DNA of 64,000 nt from Bemisia tabaci (GCF_918797505.1 NC_092795.1:26337131-26401130); one strand, 5' to 3'; counted from the first letter of the stretch, positions 49,814-61,683 are shown. Made by a program: numbers and translations. Notes: generated by a model not told the origin, from the sequence alone.

Positions 49814-50050
49814 CGCACGGTGGATCGAGTCAATTAGAGAGGTCGGACATGAAATTTTTGACTAAAACTGAGAATTTTGATGTCTAATTCGTCACTGTTT
49901 AAATTACCAGGTGTGGTATTGGAAGTAAATTTTACGAGGAAACCAATGGATTCACTCTTAAAATCTCAAAATTTTGTATGAACGGAGTTATTAGCTTTTA
50001 AAGTTTCCCAATTCTGTCCGACATCCCCCATTGACTCGATTCACTGTGCG
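49814..50050. mobile_element. MITE family A copy
   Basis: CGCACGGTGGATCGAGTCAA and the inverse TTGACTCGATTCACTGTGCG bound 237 bp. Subterminal GAGAGGTCGGACATG and GTCCGACATCCCCCA arms are visible. Confidence 0.88.
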
Positions 50051-50432
50051 TCGTCCATCGCGGTTCTTTCCTCCTTGTTTTCATCCAAGTCCCACGTTTA
50101 GTAACCAGTGCGTCACTGACTGATGGAAGCAAAGTGCGGAAGAAACCACGGGTGTCACTACCGCGGTGGATGACGTCAAAAACCCGACTTTTCAAAGGGC
50201 GATATCTCGGTTAATATTGAACGTGGAAAGTTGCGGTTTGGACAGATCTCATTACTTTTAGCTAATCTACAAAAATCAAGCATCAAAACACGATTCTGAG
50301 ACCAGCACAACTGACCCATTATCCAAGAATTTGTCAGGAAACTTCGAGGCTTAACTTCAAAACGCACGGTTGAAAGCAGTTAAATATGCAGCGATTGAAA
50401 TGTTAGGGAAATGTGACACGATGAAATCTTAC

Positions 50433-50626
50433 CTGATGAGGAAGGTATGGCGGGGCTCATGAAGTTGAGTTTGGTTGAGTGATGGTAGAAGAAATCCGAT
50501 TGGTATTTGTAGGCGGTTGGGTCTGTCGTGGCTGGTTGTGTAGCCGCCGCAAGGCCTTGGAAGTCGAATTTGTACGCGTACCTCTTACCATGAACTTTAG
50601 TCATTATATTCTTATCGTAGTAATAC
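50433..50626 (-). CDS. Ets65A: ETS transcription factor, second half of the DNA-binding domain
   Basis: This 194-nt exon lies between a GTTCCAG acceptor and a TCATCAG|GTAAGA donor. The split codon AG|G makes Arg, and the frame continues [40 protein letters not shown] and [20 protein letters not shown]. The R-Y-Y-Y-D-K stretch is the end of ETS recognition helix 3, and [13 protein letters not shown] is the closing beta-hairpin. Beyond the domain, the TAYKYQSD motif and the following His/Met/Pro-rich part resemble Ets65A. The exon ends with one leftover base (G), which fits the terminal exon. The ERG group acts in the nucleus on GGAA-core sites. Confidence 0.96.
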
Positions 50627-50855
50627 CTGGAACAGAATGCAGTTTATATAGATTACGATTCCTAAGCCTGGAATAACCGAATCTCTTAGTTCGGAAACGA
50701 CCCAAATCGGGTTTTTTACGATGTTCATTTTTTGTGCGTAGAAACACGCCTTTTCTGGCTGTCACGCAGTTCTTATTGTCTCCTGGAATTTTTCATTTTC
50801 CAAAGATGAGTCGATTTCGACCTGAAAGATTCAATTACACTGAAATTGGACACGT

Positions 50856-51108
50856 ACCTGCGACGGTGAAACTACCGGACCACACATACATCTCGGTTTG
50901 CGACGTTGTATGTAGACTTCTTGCCATTTATTTTTTAAATGGAAAACTACTCAAAATCAATTCTTGAAAACTTCCCTGTTTTTTTCCTATCTTTGAAAAT
51001 TTTAAGAGAAGGCATTACTTCGTTCTCCTTTAAAACAATAAAATGGGAGCGGAGATTTTTAAACACCTCAAACGAGATACGTGGTATGGTACTTTCACTG
51101 TCGATATG
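50856..51108. mobile_element. MITE family G copy 2
   Basis: The left end has CGACGGTGAAACTACCGGAC; the right end has CGAGATACGTGGTATGGTAC then TTTCACTGTCGATATG. The middle again carries AAATGGAAAACTACTCAAAA. Confidence 0.8.
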
Positions 51109-51409
51109 TTTGATGAACGGTAAACATGATTTACCCTTAAATATCCTCCAGAACCAATCTATTTTCGCAAAATTTAATGATGACTTTTACACGGCAATCC
51201 CATTTCCAATCTAATTTTACAGGAAGACAGGTGTCTAGATTCAAACCTATGTTTAATCTATATAAATCAATTAAATAGCGATCAAAACCTTCGTTTTGAT
51301 TTTAAAAAATATATCCGTCCACCTCTGCATCCGTCACGTTCAGCGCTAAAGTGTTAAATCCGTTTTGTTTCAATATTCCATTTGCATACGGTATCAGTGC
51401 GGCATGATT

Positions 51410-51480
51410 CCCCTCCCCCCTCCCCCTCTCCCCTCCCCCTCTCCCCTCCCCCTCTCCCCTCCCCCTCCCCCTCCCCCTTT
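51410..51480. repeat. C-rich microsatellite (CCCCT / CTCCCCTC units)
   Basis: Repeats of CCCCTCTCCCCTC are nearly uninterrupted over about 70 bp. Proline/serine-rich frames in both directions here are products of the repeat. Confidence 0.9.
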
Positions 51481-52402
51481 CAAATACACTCGCCGCGATC
51501 CCATGATCAACTATCGAAAATCCCTCACCCATCCCATCACACCGAAAATATCGATATTCGATTAGTCGGAGGAGCCCGCCTCAGTAGCCAATTACCGAAC
51601 ATTCCTATGCACCACACGCAATATATCGAAGTTCGATATTCGGAGTCGACCGATCCGATTGATTGGATTCTGATAACGCCGGGAAATTCCTCCCGTGCTT
51701 TCCGCCCGCTAATTCGTTTGACTAGATTGAACGCAGGGTTGCCGGATTCATCGGATTTGCCCGTAGGTATCGGGATGAACGGGGTTATTTTGCGTTACGC
51801 TGATGCAAACCTGGCAACGTCGACGCGGGGGTTGTGGCGGGGGAGGGGGAGGGACCGGAAGCCAGGCCGCAGTCGGCTGATGCTAAGAGAGGAGAGATGA
51901 GCCGCCGAGCGGCGCGCAGACGGCACGATTGCGAGGCGTAATGCGATTTGAAACCTGAAATGTAATAATTACAGACGTTTCAGTCGAGATTTCAGTGCTT
52001 GTGGCCGGGAGGAGCTTTCGGGGAAGCTGCGTCCGACGTGTAGGGATCCTTGTTTGGGTTCGTTGGGTCGAGTAAATGCGTTTGTTACAGAATCGTATTT
52101 TGATGGTGGAATGTTACACGTTAGCGGGAGGTATTGAGAATCAGAGTGGCATGAAACGTAAGAGAGAAATGAAATATTAGTGGGGTTCTTATGCTCTCCC
52201 CAAATGACGCTCCTTTTTTGATTCCGGCAACTAGGTCCGTTTTCGATGACCGAAATGGCGCGAAAATTGTGAGTTGCTGTTATTGAATGGACCTGAGGAA
52301 AGTCCGTGCGCCTTCAATTTTTAGCATATGTAACACGGACATCCTTGAAGCACGTTTATAGTTGTATCCAAGCGATGGTGCTGCTAGTAATGGAGTCGGT
52401 GG

Positions 52403-52843
52403 GACTAGAGTACCTGTATGCGGGAGAGTATTGCCATCTCTGTGCTGCTCTCTGATTGGTTTATCACTTTTAGATTATTATGGAGCTCCAAAGTTGGACC
52501 AATGTAAAGAAACCCGACCTAGAGGAATACGTATCATTGGCTGAGAAATTAATGATAATCACACCTAAAGGTTAATTTTCGGCACAAATATCCATTAAAG
52601 GTCGATCCGAACTCAATTCAGAAGTTGGATGTAAAAAAATTTCTATCACACCCAAAATCACGTCTAGAACTTGAAAAACTTCGCCGCCATTTTGTTTATT
52701 TACATTGGGTAAAACTAGGAGCGGAAGGACTGGGGTTTGTTCACACTGGTCCAACTTTCGGGCTCCATGATAGCCAACCAATCAGAGAGCGGCACACTTT
52801 TTCTGTATAGTGAAAGGATTGAGATGACAATACTGGGACTAGG
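52403..52843. mobile_element. 440-bp inverted-repeat element, family F copy 1
   Basis: The left end has GTACCTGTATGCGGGAGAGT then ATTGCCATCTC and CTCTCTGATTGGTT; the right end has the inverse order CCAATCAGAGAGCGGCACAC ... GAGATGACAATACTGGGACT. It matches 55985-56438, and a single left-end piece lies at 55719-55806. Confidence 0.75.
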
Positions 52844-52927
52844 CACTAGATTCGATAAAGCTTGATTTGGAACCGTCAAAAAAATTTAGGTCAAAGATTA
52901 TCATTTGGAAAATAGGATGACGACTTA

Positions 52928-53182
<255 letters not shown>

Positions 53183-53291
53183 TCAGGAATATAATGCGCG
53201 ATTCATCTAAACGGCCAGATTGTTCCCGATGAAAGCTCGACTTTCGTCATTACGTTTAACTTCAGCCCGGGATTTATTGCTTCCATATCGA

Positions 53292-53528
53292 CGCACAGTG
53301 GATCGAGTCAATTGGAGAGGTCGGACTTGGAATTTTTGACTAAAACTGCAAATTTTCATGTTTATTTCGTCACATTTGGAATTTCAAGGGGTGTTTCCAG
53401 AGGAAAATTTCACGAGGAAACTAATGAAACCACTTTCAGAACCTCAAAATTGTGTATAAACGGAGTTATAAGCTTTTAAAGTTTCCAAATTTTGTCCGAC
53501 CTCTCCTATTGACTCGATTCTCTGTGCG
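53292..53528. mobile_element. MITE family A copy, best preserved
   Basis: CGCACAGTGGATCGAGTCAA and the inverse TTGACTCGATTCTCTGTGCG bound 237 bp. Arms extend inwards through GGAGAGGTCGGAC / GTCCGACCTCTCC. No coding capacity. Confidence 0.9.
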
Positions 53529-53583
53529 ACGGTGAAACATACGCATATCTTCCATTGCAGGGTTTCAAAATCTCCGCTCTCAA

Positions 53584-53840
53584 TTACATATCAGCCGTTT
53601 TTACAGGACAGATTTGCGCTCTGCGACACCAAAGCGCCATTGCCCCTTTATCTCCCCAGAGATCAGCAGACAATTGACACCTCCTGATCTCCTCCTCCAC
53701 TCTTGGTTGCCAATCTTTCACAGGACGTCCACGTCGTCTCCTCCCGGGAGGACGAAAACCCGCTTGGGCAACCGATCATCTGCCATCCTCCGCACATGCC
53801 CATACCAGACCAACTGCCTGGACACGAATTCGTGCACAAT
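53584..53840 (-). mobile_element. 3' end of a non-LTR retrotransposon reverse-transcriptase ORF, broken
   Basis: On the minus strand the sequence encodes SRQLVWYGHVRRMADDRLPK then RVF, followed after a frameshift near 53740-53750 by RRRRGRPVKDWQPRVEEEIR, RCQLSADLWGDKGAMALWCR and RAQICPVKTADM with a TAA at 53584. W-x-GHV-RM-DDRLPK and the R-R-RGRP-x-W tail are typical of the region after the reverse-transcriptase domain in RTE- and jockey-like elements of insects. The rest of the ORF is absent, so it is a 5'-truncated, decayed fragment. The first frame meets a TGA soon after the shift, so it cannot make an enzyme. It sits between two family A MITEs. Confidence 0.8.
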
Positions 53841-53843
53841 GAG

Positions 53844-53977
53844 CTTATAACTCCGTTTATCACAATTTTGAGGTTCTAAAAGTCGTTTCATTGGTTTTCT
53901 CGTGAAATTTTCTTCCGGAAACCACCCTTGAAATTCAAAATGTGACGAAATAATGTAAACATCAACATTTGCAGTTT
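53844..53977. mobile_element. Partial MITE family A, opposite orientation
   Basis: CTTATAACTCCGTTTATCAC then AATTTTGAGGTTCTAAAAGT through CATTTGCAGTTT is the reverse of the middle of 53292-53528. It lacks both outer ends and starts right where the retrotransposon fragment stops. Confidence 0.75.
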
Positions 53978-54976
53978 GAGCACGATATCAGGTCCGCTCC
54001 CATTTTATTTTTCAAAAGGAGACCGAAGAAACATTGTGACTTGAAATTTTCACAAAATATTACACCACGAACAAGGCTCAGACGCTGTTTTTCCACATAG
54101 GGTCTCTATAAAAAGTAAAAGTTTCTAATATTTGCCAGAATAGTGATTGAGGGTACCTATTTATCCAAAAAGAGACAGGAAACTGCGAAGGTGTCAAAAT
54201 GAACGATTTCACCGACTCCATGATTTATGCTTCTCACAAACTAAATTAGTTTCCCGCGATGCAAGAGGGATACGATAATGAGGGAAAAAATCGGCGTTGC
54301 GGGTGGGTGGGAGAGGGTGAATAGACAAAAAGGGTTGAAGTCACCAGACAGAATCAAGTGGAACCCGGAAATTTCCATAAAAACGGCTCGTTCGTTATCT
54401 GTGTCCAATTAATGCAGCGGAGTGGTGGCGCTAGTGTCAGCGTCAGAATACTACTCTCTCTGTCAAACAACAGGAACTACCCGAAAATACCAAATAGAAG
54501 TCAAGCACGCACTCATACGTGCTAGTACAGGGTGTTTGCGTGTTACACGTTCAAAACAAAGGACACTAGAAGCATGTTTAATTTATGCATTATGTATACG
54601 CCTTATTTGTCATACCTATTTTCAACAGTTTTGAGATGTTGGAAATTATGATATTGACGAAAACAGTCATAATTAGAAAACAATAAATCTTTCTGTCGTC
54701 GATAATTGATCATAGAAAAGTTGAAAGGCATGAAAACTTTCAGTGACATTTTTTGGAAAATGTTGATTGAGCTGTTGATCATATCAACAAGAGACAGTCT
54801 TAATCAGGAAACAAATAAGGATGCTCAAATTTGTACCTTGTCTAGTATTACGAAGAACAGAGGATTCGTTCGATAAAATGTTCCCCTCACACGTAGTTCA
54901 ATAGCTCAAAACTTCATTTTTGCACACACTTCTGCTTCGGTACAACACTGCAGTATTCAATCCCAGTTTTTAGTAT

Positions 54977-55064
54977 TCAGTTTTACTATTAACTTCACTA
55001 CTCGTACCTACTTGCAGGAGCTATTAATATATTATTAATGGATCGTAATTTTAATAGGTCTTTT
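54977..55064 (+). pseudogene. Mitochondrial cox1 fragment in the nucleus (NUMT)
   Basis: Read with invertebrate mitochondrial code (ATA=Met, AGG=Ser), bases from about 55013 give LAGAINMLLMDRNFNSSF. This matches the conserved cytochrome oxidase I segment after the PVLAGAI turn. Upstream bases (TCAGTTTTACTATTAACTTC) fit the preceding S-V-L-L-L helix, but a small indel near 55008 breaks the frame. About 240 bases following are unusually AT-rich and hydrophobic-coding (for example VMIDIIFIMAFIPVITISF), like mitochondrial DNA, but I could not assign them. It is non-functional in this place; the flanking host sequence returns by about 55310. Confidence 0.6.
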
Positions 55065-55984
55065 AGCAGCTAGTATTATACGGTTTTTAAGTTACCCTGA
55101 ACTTACTGTAAACAGAGTTTTTGTTATAATTGATATTATTTTCATTATGGCTTTTATTCCTGTAATTACTATCTCTTTTTCTGTTGTTTTATAAATAATT
55201 ATAGTTACGTGTTTTGTAAATACTACTTTTTTTAGTAAGTTTAAATTTTTTCAAATCATATATCTTATCATTTGCTTAATTTTATTATTTGATTATTATT
55301 TTAGTTCGATTGTCTCTAGTTGTGAGGGTTGAAGAGCATCCTGTACAACCTAACTTATTCCGAGCTCGGCGGTATGTTGACTGTGAATTATGGTTAATGC
55401 TGGCCCCCGGGGTTGGTGAGAGGGGGGAGGGAGGGGGGTGGACACCACTCGCCACCGATTCGCACGCGATCGTCGCAGTCGTGTGGCCCCGTCCCTGGAG
55501 GAATTGAAATAATAATCGCGTGAATTACTCTATGGTCTTTTAATTACTCTTCGCTCCGCTTGCAGCTCCAACGCACCCGTAATCGTCCAGATCTCGACCT
55601 CGCTTTTCGGACACGTGAATTGAATTACCCACGTGATTTGTCCTCCGCACATGGGTCCGCATTTCCCATCGCAAAGGGAAAGCGCCGAATATGAACATTC
55701 CACGGTTGCCGAAATTTTGAGTACGGGAGAGTATTGCCATCCCTATGTGCCGCTCTCCGATTGGTTCATCAATTTTAGACTATCATGGAGCTCCAAATTT
55801 GGACCAATGTTTTTGTCAATCCGTTTTCGATGACCGAGATAGCGCGATAATTGTGAGTTGCTGCTATTGAAAGAACCTGAAGAAAGTCGGTGCGCCTTCA
55901 ATTTTTAGCATATGTAGCACAGACATCCTTAAAGCACGTTTAGTTGTATCCAAGCGATGGTGCTGCCAAGCAATGGTGTCGGTG

Positions 55985-56438
55985 GAACTAGAGTACCTGT
56001 ATACAGGAGAGTATTGCCATCTCTGTGCTACTCTCTGATTGGTTCATCAATTTTAGGCTATCATGGAGAACCGAAAGTTGGATCAATGTAAACAAACCCG
56101 ACCCAGAGGAACACTTAATATCGGCTGAGAATTGAATGATAATCACACTCAAAGCCTAATTTTTGGAAAAAATATTCGTCGAAGTTCGATCAGAATTCAA
56201 ATCAGAAGTTGGATATAAAAAAATTTCTATCACACCTAAAATCACGCCTAGAACTTTGTAGAACTTTTCCGCCACCTTGTTTGTTTACATTGGGCCAAAC
56301 TAGGAGCGGAGGGGCTGGGGTTTGTTTACATTGGCCAACTTTGTTGCTCCATGATAGCCGACCAATCAGAGAGCGGCACACTTTTTCTGTAGATAAAGGA
56401 TTGAGATGGACATACTCTCCCGTATACAGGTACTCTGG
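55985..56438. mobile_element. Inverted-repeat element, family F copy 2
   Basis: The ends ACTAGAGTACCTGTATACAG and CGTATACAGGTACTCT are inverse. Inside are CTCTCTGATTGGTTCATCAA and GACCAATCAGAGAGCGGCAC arms. It matches 52403-52843 in the same order. Confidence 0.8.
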
Positions 56439-57399
56439 CCGAAATTATCTTGACGAAATGTTTTTTTTCTTTTTTTTTTTTTTTTCGAGCGTAAAGTCAT
56501 GAACAGTTTAATCAAAAATTTCAGACGCTTCATATCGAATGGCAATGAAAATTCTGAGAAACATTTAAAAGGAAAGTGTCCGTGAATCATCAAGGGAATT
56601 TGATGTTTTACTATCAGAACTTTGGCGACGTCTGGTCACACATACGGCATTTTTCCTCGGCACGGCAGCATTCTCCGGTGTGTTAACCGAAATTATTTTC
56701 CGCCGTAGGGTTGACATACGGCATTCTCTCACGCATCTGCAATTTGCGACGTGGTTGTCGTATTTGCATAGCGTTAAGCACAAGGAACTTATTTACATTT
56801 CGACGTGAGTGATGTTCGAGTATTTATGTGAAGTTAAAGAATCATGAGGTTTAAATCGCTGCCATTTGCACTTTTATGGAGTGAGAGACGGTGCATATCT
56901 GACATCGGAGTCTATATAGCGTTTAAAAACCAGAGTGTTATGAATTTGCTGTACCTAAAATTTTCAGAAAACTTGATTCATAATTTGGACTGCATTATGC
57001 AATTTGGAACTATACATTCTGGCTCTTCTGGAGAGCTCTTCTAACACCAAAGTGTTATGAATTTGCTGTACCTAAAATTTTCAGGAAAATTGATTCCTGA
57101 TTAAATTTGATCTTCTGGATATCTCAAAATTTCAACACAAAAAAGTGCTCGTAACTCTAATAAAAAATAAATATTTTTCGGGGGGGAAAATCTGACACAT
57201 TTAAATGTTCATACTGCGTTTTTTTCACACGAGCTATATGACATCACGTAGGTTTCCTTTTTTTCTTCTTTTCCTTTCAAATGTCTCAGGGAAGCCATGA
57301 CTGATTTGCTTAAAGCTATTTCCATTTGCTCAAAGGGTTCCGTCAACAATGATACTAAAGGGACAAGGGCCTAATAAAATCAGAGAGCAATGCGCAATG

Positions 57400-57640
57400 C
57401 TGCCGTGCTAAGGAAGAACGCTGTATGAACATCCGAGAGTTGCCAAATTTCCTTCGATAAAATGTTTATTTTTGAGGAGAGTCATGAATATTTCTCCTTG
57501 AAATTTTCAGGAATAGGTGAAATTACGAACGAAATTAACTGAAAAATTGGAACACAAATCTTCACATGTTTACCAGGAAATTCTTGTTTTGTTAAAGGAA
57601 ATGTGGCAACGTCTGAGGGTTCATACGGCGTTTTTCCTCC
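57400..57640. mobile_element. MITE family B copy with a decayed right end
   Basis: The left end is intact (CTGCCGTGCTAAGGAAGAAC). The right end keeps CATACGGCGTTTTTCCT but then diverges, so the terminal CACGGCAG is lost. About 240 bp. Confidence 0.75.
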
Positions 57641-58319
57641 AGAATTGCAACCCCAAAGAGTTAGGCTAGAGGCAAGGGCGTGAGAGTACAGCCGCGCGGC
57701 ACGCGTCTACTGTTTCGTGATCACCTGTGATTGTGGAGGGGGGGGGGGGGGGCACGCTCCACACGCCCGAACACACAACCCCCTCACCATGCGTCGGTGA
57801 TCGCAAGTTCCTGATCAGAGACACTGATTATATCGACGCCGTTTTTTTTTTAAATCAACTTGAGTCATTTAAATGAGTTTTCATGAACATAACTGATGGT
57901 GAGAGCAGATTTGAGTAATTAGAGATTGACCAGCCTTGTTGAGAAAAAGGCCACAAAAGGATTGGGCATTTTCGTGCTGTTTCATAAATTCTTTTAAAAA
58001 GGGGCATATATCAGTAACGCGGTGCAAAAAAGATACCTAAATCCGCTTCAACCGTGTCTAGATAAGAAGGAAACCTGCATTGATTCCAATGTAAATCGAA
58101 AATTTCAGAGCTCTGTGACCTTGTGCCCGGGTAGGGCGCTGCGGATAGGGCGACCAAAATCGTTACACACATTGGACTGTAATTAGAGAGCTCTGACAAC
58201 ACTAATAACTCAATTTTCCCACGATATGAGCTAGGTGCCCTTCCGCTCTTGAGTATTGGCAGTGTGGGTTAGAAATGTTAAGCATACGCCCAACTTAGGT
58301 CCAAATCGCGCAGTTCATT

Positions 58320-58553
58320 CACGGAAAAAATTAAATTGCTGATTTAACAATTAAAGTGCTAAAAAAAAAGTGACTGCTATATTTCAACGTAGGTTTCACA
58401 ACACAAAAATGATACTTTAACCACTATTGTAAGCTAATTTAACCACGGGAGTGGTTAAAGTAGCATTTTTGTGTTGTGAAATCTACGTTGAAATATTGCA
58501 GTCACTTTTTTTAGCAATTGAATTGTTCAATCAGCAATTCAATTTTTTCCGTG
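58320..58553. repeat. Foldback hairpin, about 100-bp arms, next to the 48-nt Ets65A exon
   Basis: CACGGAAAAAATTAAATTGC ... GTGACTGCTATATTTCAACG then TAGGTTTCACAACACAAAAA and TGATACTTTAACCACT is followed, after a roughly 20-bp loop, by the inverse AGTGGTTAAAGTAGCATTTT ... CAATTTTTTCCGTG. It lies about 185 bp beyond the donor of the 48-nt exon, inside the intron. Confidence 0.9.
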
Positions 58554-58737
58554 TTGCTACTGAAGAGATTATATTCTTCGCTAGGAAGCGCACAAATGTT
58601 TGGTAAACTTTTATTGCCACTCGCCGATGTCAATAAGGAAAATAGATACATCTGTCGTTGTTACTCTCTATGTGATCAGTATGATACATATTAAGTTTGC
58701 ATGATACATTGGCATTATTTAACGAAAATGGTCTTAC

Positions 58738-58785
58738 CTGAACTCGCTAATCTGCTACTAGTTGGTCCAAACATCTGATAGGGAT
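58738..58785 (-). CDS. Ets65A: ETS transcription factor, 48-nt exon just upstream of the ETS domain
   Basis: This short exon is bounded by a TTTTTCAG acceptor and a GTTCAG|GTAAGAC donor. With its split codons it encodes (D)PYQMFGPTSSRLASS(G). The same peptide, with the same phases, lies directly before the GSGQIQLW start of the ETS domain in vertebrate FLI1/ERG and in Drosophila Ets65A. The leftover G joins the GT of the exon at 53118 to make Gly. The exon needs one base (G) from a further upstream exon, so the N-terminal part, including any Pointed/SAM domain, is to the right, outside the window or not recognised in 58.8-64 kb. Confidence 0.93.
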
Positions 58786-59171
58786 CTGAAAAATCATGAA
58801 AAAAAACCATTTAAGAGCCCATTTAATGATATCGCTAGGAACAACAGGATAATAAAATTTTACCACTTAAGAAGAGAAATTCAATGACATGCTTTTTGCG
58901 GAAAAATTAGATTTTTCAGCTGCAAACCTTACATACAACTTCGAAAAATATTTCACGAGGTAAAGTCTGAACTAGAAACAGTCACATATTTTCTCTTCAA
59001 CATCTTACGGAGAAAACGATTCTCACAACGGGAAGTTCGGGAAACAACTCCTGAATGAAATATGAGGAAATATTTTGAACACATTATGATCAAACGGATT
59101 GTAGATTATGTAATTACAAATGACGTCATTTGTAATTTTGCCATTCATCGAATGTCAATTATTATTAATGC

Positions 59172-59422
59172 TTATGTCGACGGCGAAAATGCAGAAACAC
59201 GTAGGTACTCGGTTTACACGGGTGCATAATTCATTTTCTACATGGAAAACTACTCAATGTCATTTCCGGAAAATCACGGTGACTTTCTATCTATACGTGA
59301 AGAAAAAGTATACACTTTGAAAAATTCAAGCCATTATGGTAGTTTGGTCTCCTTTCAAAAAATAAAATATGGGCGGAAACGTAGAAAGACCGCAACTGAT
59401 CTAGCAGTTACACCTTCGATAC
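59172..59422. mobile_element. MITE family G copy 3, diverged
   Basis: It begins near TGTCGACGGCGAAAATGCAG, holds ACATGGAAAACTACTCAATG and ends AGCAGTTACACCTTCGATAC. Ends are less alike than in copy 1. Confidence 0.6.
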
Positions 59423-60441
59423 CTACAATGCAGACTTCCCAGTGCGATTACTTTTTCTCGTAAAATTTAAAGAGAAAATATTTTAAGATCGTATTTTGCA
59501 ATAAGGAAGTACTATTTCTGACTCATTCATAAAATCTTTTATCTGCACTCGGAGACGAATGACAAGTAAGTTTTTCCGACAGTGAGACAGGAATAATAGT
59601 TCCATATTGCAAAATGTAGTCCAATATTCATATCTTGACTCTAGTCAACACATCTAGGTTCATTGCCTAGATCCTCAACTCATTCACGCTCCCTTCGTTC
59701 TCTAAATCTTAATTATTTGAGAAATAAATCTCACTTCCCACTTTCTTAGATAAACCCATGGTGTCCTCATACTTCCATGCAGCACCTCTAGCAGCACCGC
59801 AGTGCTGTCATATACGAGTGGAGCGAAGGGGACCGCATCCAGACAATTTAAGTGTCATAAGCAGAGCAAATGACCATCGTATGCAGCACAAATGATGCGT
59901 GTAGCGTGTCCTCTAAACGTACTCAACTTTGGCTTTTTGAACTGTTTTAACCCGCGCGATCTTAGGCCCATGAGCAATTTTGAGGGCAACATTGGTTGCG
60001 TGTCAGCAGTCCCTTTCCTAACCACTGCCTCTAACGACTCCTATCCTATGTCCATCTATTTCTATCCCTTACTTCGGTCAGACGTTGCCAAATCGAGATT
60101 GAGAATCGTGACCGCGAATTAAAGCCAAAAACTTCATGATTTTTGGCGGTTGTAATGTAGTTAAGAATGACATATCGCAATGTGATGCTTCTTGTGTTTA
60201 TCTATGTACAGAGGTATTTCAACGTAGAGCCTTTTTCTCTTAAGCCAGCCAAGAGAAATATTACGGGTCCTTTTTTAATTTTTTTTAGCTTTACCAAATG
60301 ATACTGTTACTTCCGTCCCAATAATGCCGCGATTGCCCTTGTCACACAAGTAAAGTAGAGCCCTGAAAAAGGTTCATCTGTGGCATTGTTGACCGTTGGC
60401 CGTTGGCTCGACTATCTTTGAAAGTGACCTGTGTGTTGAGG

Positions 60442-60715
60442 CCTGGATACACGCTCAAATTTCCGTCAATTTCCGATCAAAATTATGACAAAAATGGCGG
60501 CCGAGAGTTATCCAAATTGTTATCTACAATTAATTAAAAACAGCGTGATGATTGAAATAAGCATGAAATAAGCACGGTTGTATAGAAATCAGATGAGACC
60601 CAAAGTTCCATCATCTACCATCAAATTTTTGCAGGTCGTAAAAAATTGATGGTAGATGGTGCGCACCAGTCACCATTTGATCGGAAATTGATGAATATTT
60701 GAGCGTGTACCCAGG
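60442..60715. mobile_element. MITE family H copy 2
   Basis: CCTGGATACACGCTCAAATT and the inverse ATATTTGAGCGTGTACCCAG bound it. The internal CATCTACCATCAAATTTTTG then CAGGTCGTAAAAAATTGATG hairpin is shared with 40757-41038, which lies in the opposite orientation. Confidence 0.82.
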
Positions 60716-61084
60716 ACTTCTGTGGCACATCGTAGATCAAACCTTAAAATTGTCGAGGAATTATTTATAGAACTGGCTAAAAAATTAAAGAATTAGCGCC
60801 ACTTTGAGAGCTCTCCTTTGATCATTTGGTATGGGCTTTCCGTTTTGAGAATTCTTGTAGATTTCATGCATGCCGGTTGAATGTTTATATCTATTTTGAC
60901 AAGAGGGGCGGAGCCTAGATCCTTAATTTTCCATTGCCATATTCATCGCCACTTGGTCGCGGCAACACGGCTTGACCAAGACTCACTTTTTATTGCGTTG
61001 CTTATTGACCGCTGACGGGGTCGAGTAGGAGGGAGGAGCAGGGGGCCGAATATCGACCTGCGTGGAATGCAGATAACACGAGAG

Positions 61085-61160
61085 AGGAAGGACGGCAGGA
61101 AGGCAGGAAGGAAGGAAGGAAGGAAGGAAGGAAGGAAGGAAGTGAGGAAGGAAGGAGGGC
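61085..61160. repeat. GGAA/AAGG microsatellite
   Basis: Tandem GGAA units with few interruptions. Lys-Glu-Gly-Arg and Pro-Ser-Phe-Leu frames on the two strands come from the repeat. Confidence 0.92.
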
Positions 61161-61418
61161 GGAGGGGAACGAAACTGAGCGTGGAGTGGCCGGGCAAGAG
61201 GGCGGCCATCGGCTACCGGTCACGCCAGTTTCGTGCTCGCAACTTGTAATCTCGGTGTCGGGATAAAGAGAGGTGATGGATAGGGGTAGGCGGTAGGGGG
61301 CAAACGTGGGGGGATGAGGGGAGCTCCTGCCGCGCCACTGGACACTGGGCACCTGGCGCGGCACGTGAGTATGGCGGGTGGCCGGCCGCTAGCTTCAGGC
61401 GCTGCGTTGAGCACTACA

Positions 61419-61671
61419 CTGCCGTGCTAAGGAAGAACGCCGTATGAACATTCGAGAGTTGCCGAATTTCCTTCGATGAAATGTTTATTACTTAGGAAAA
61501 TTATGAACATTTTCCCTTGAAATTTTCAGAGGTTTTAGATCAAATTACAAACAAAATCATCTGAGAAATAGGTAGAAAAATATTTAAAAATTTTCTCAAG
61601 AATTAGTGATTTGCTGGAGAAAATTTGGCAACGCCTGAAGGCTCATACGGCGTTTTTCTTTAGCAAGGCAG
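61419..61671. mobile_element. MITE family B copy
   Basis: CTGCCGTGCTAAGGAAGAAC to TTAGCAAGGCAG. It is followed after only 12 bases by another B copy; both are preceded by GCACTACA. Confidence 0.85.
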
Positions 61672-61683
61672 TACAGCACTACA

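Larger units (their letters stand above)
38442..50432. other. 12-kb Ets65A intron before the terminal exon
   Basis: This intron is crowded with elements: an I-type fragment (38780-39068), TIR element C copy 2 (39077-40019), MITE H (40757-41038), the foldback at 42253-42523, the SINE head near 42880, MITE G (42967-43229), the ATCGATT repeat (45021-45178), a hAT-like element (47806-48635), MITE B (49329-49573) and MITE A (49814-50050). A GC-rich patch at 44230-44530 could be a promoter or an alternative exon, but I see no supported frame. G-runs of 19 and 23 lie at 40300 and 43805. Parts at 41.1-42.2 and 46.1-47.5 kb show nothing I can name. Confidence 0.6.

Noticed and set aside
60943..61364. 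Open frames with repeated Pro-Ser-Phe-Leu or Lys-Glu-Gly-Arg
   Set aside because: They are translations of the GGAA microsatellite.
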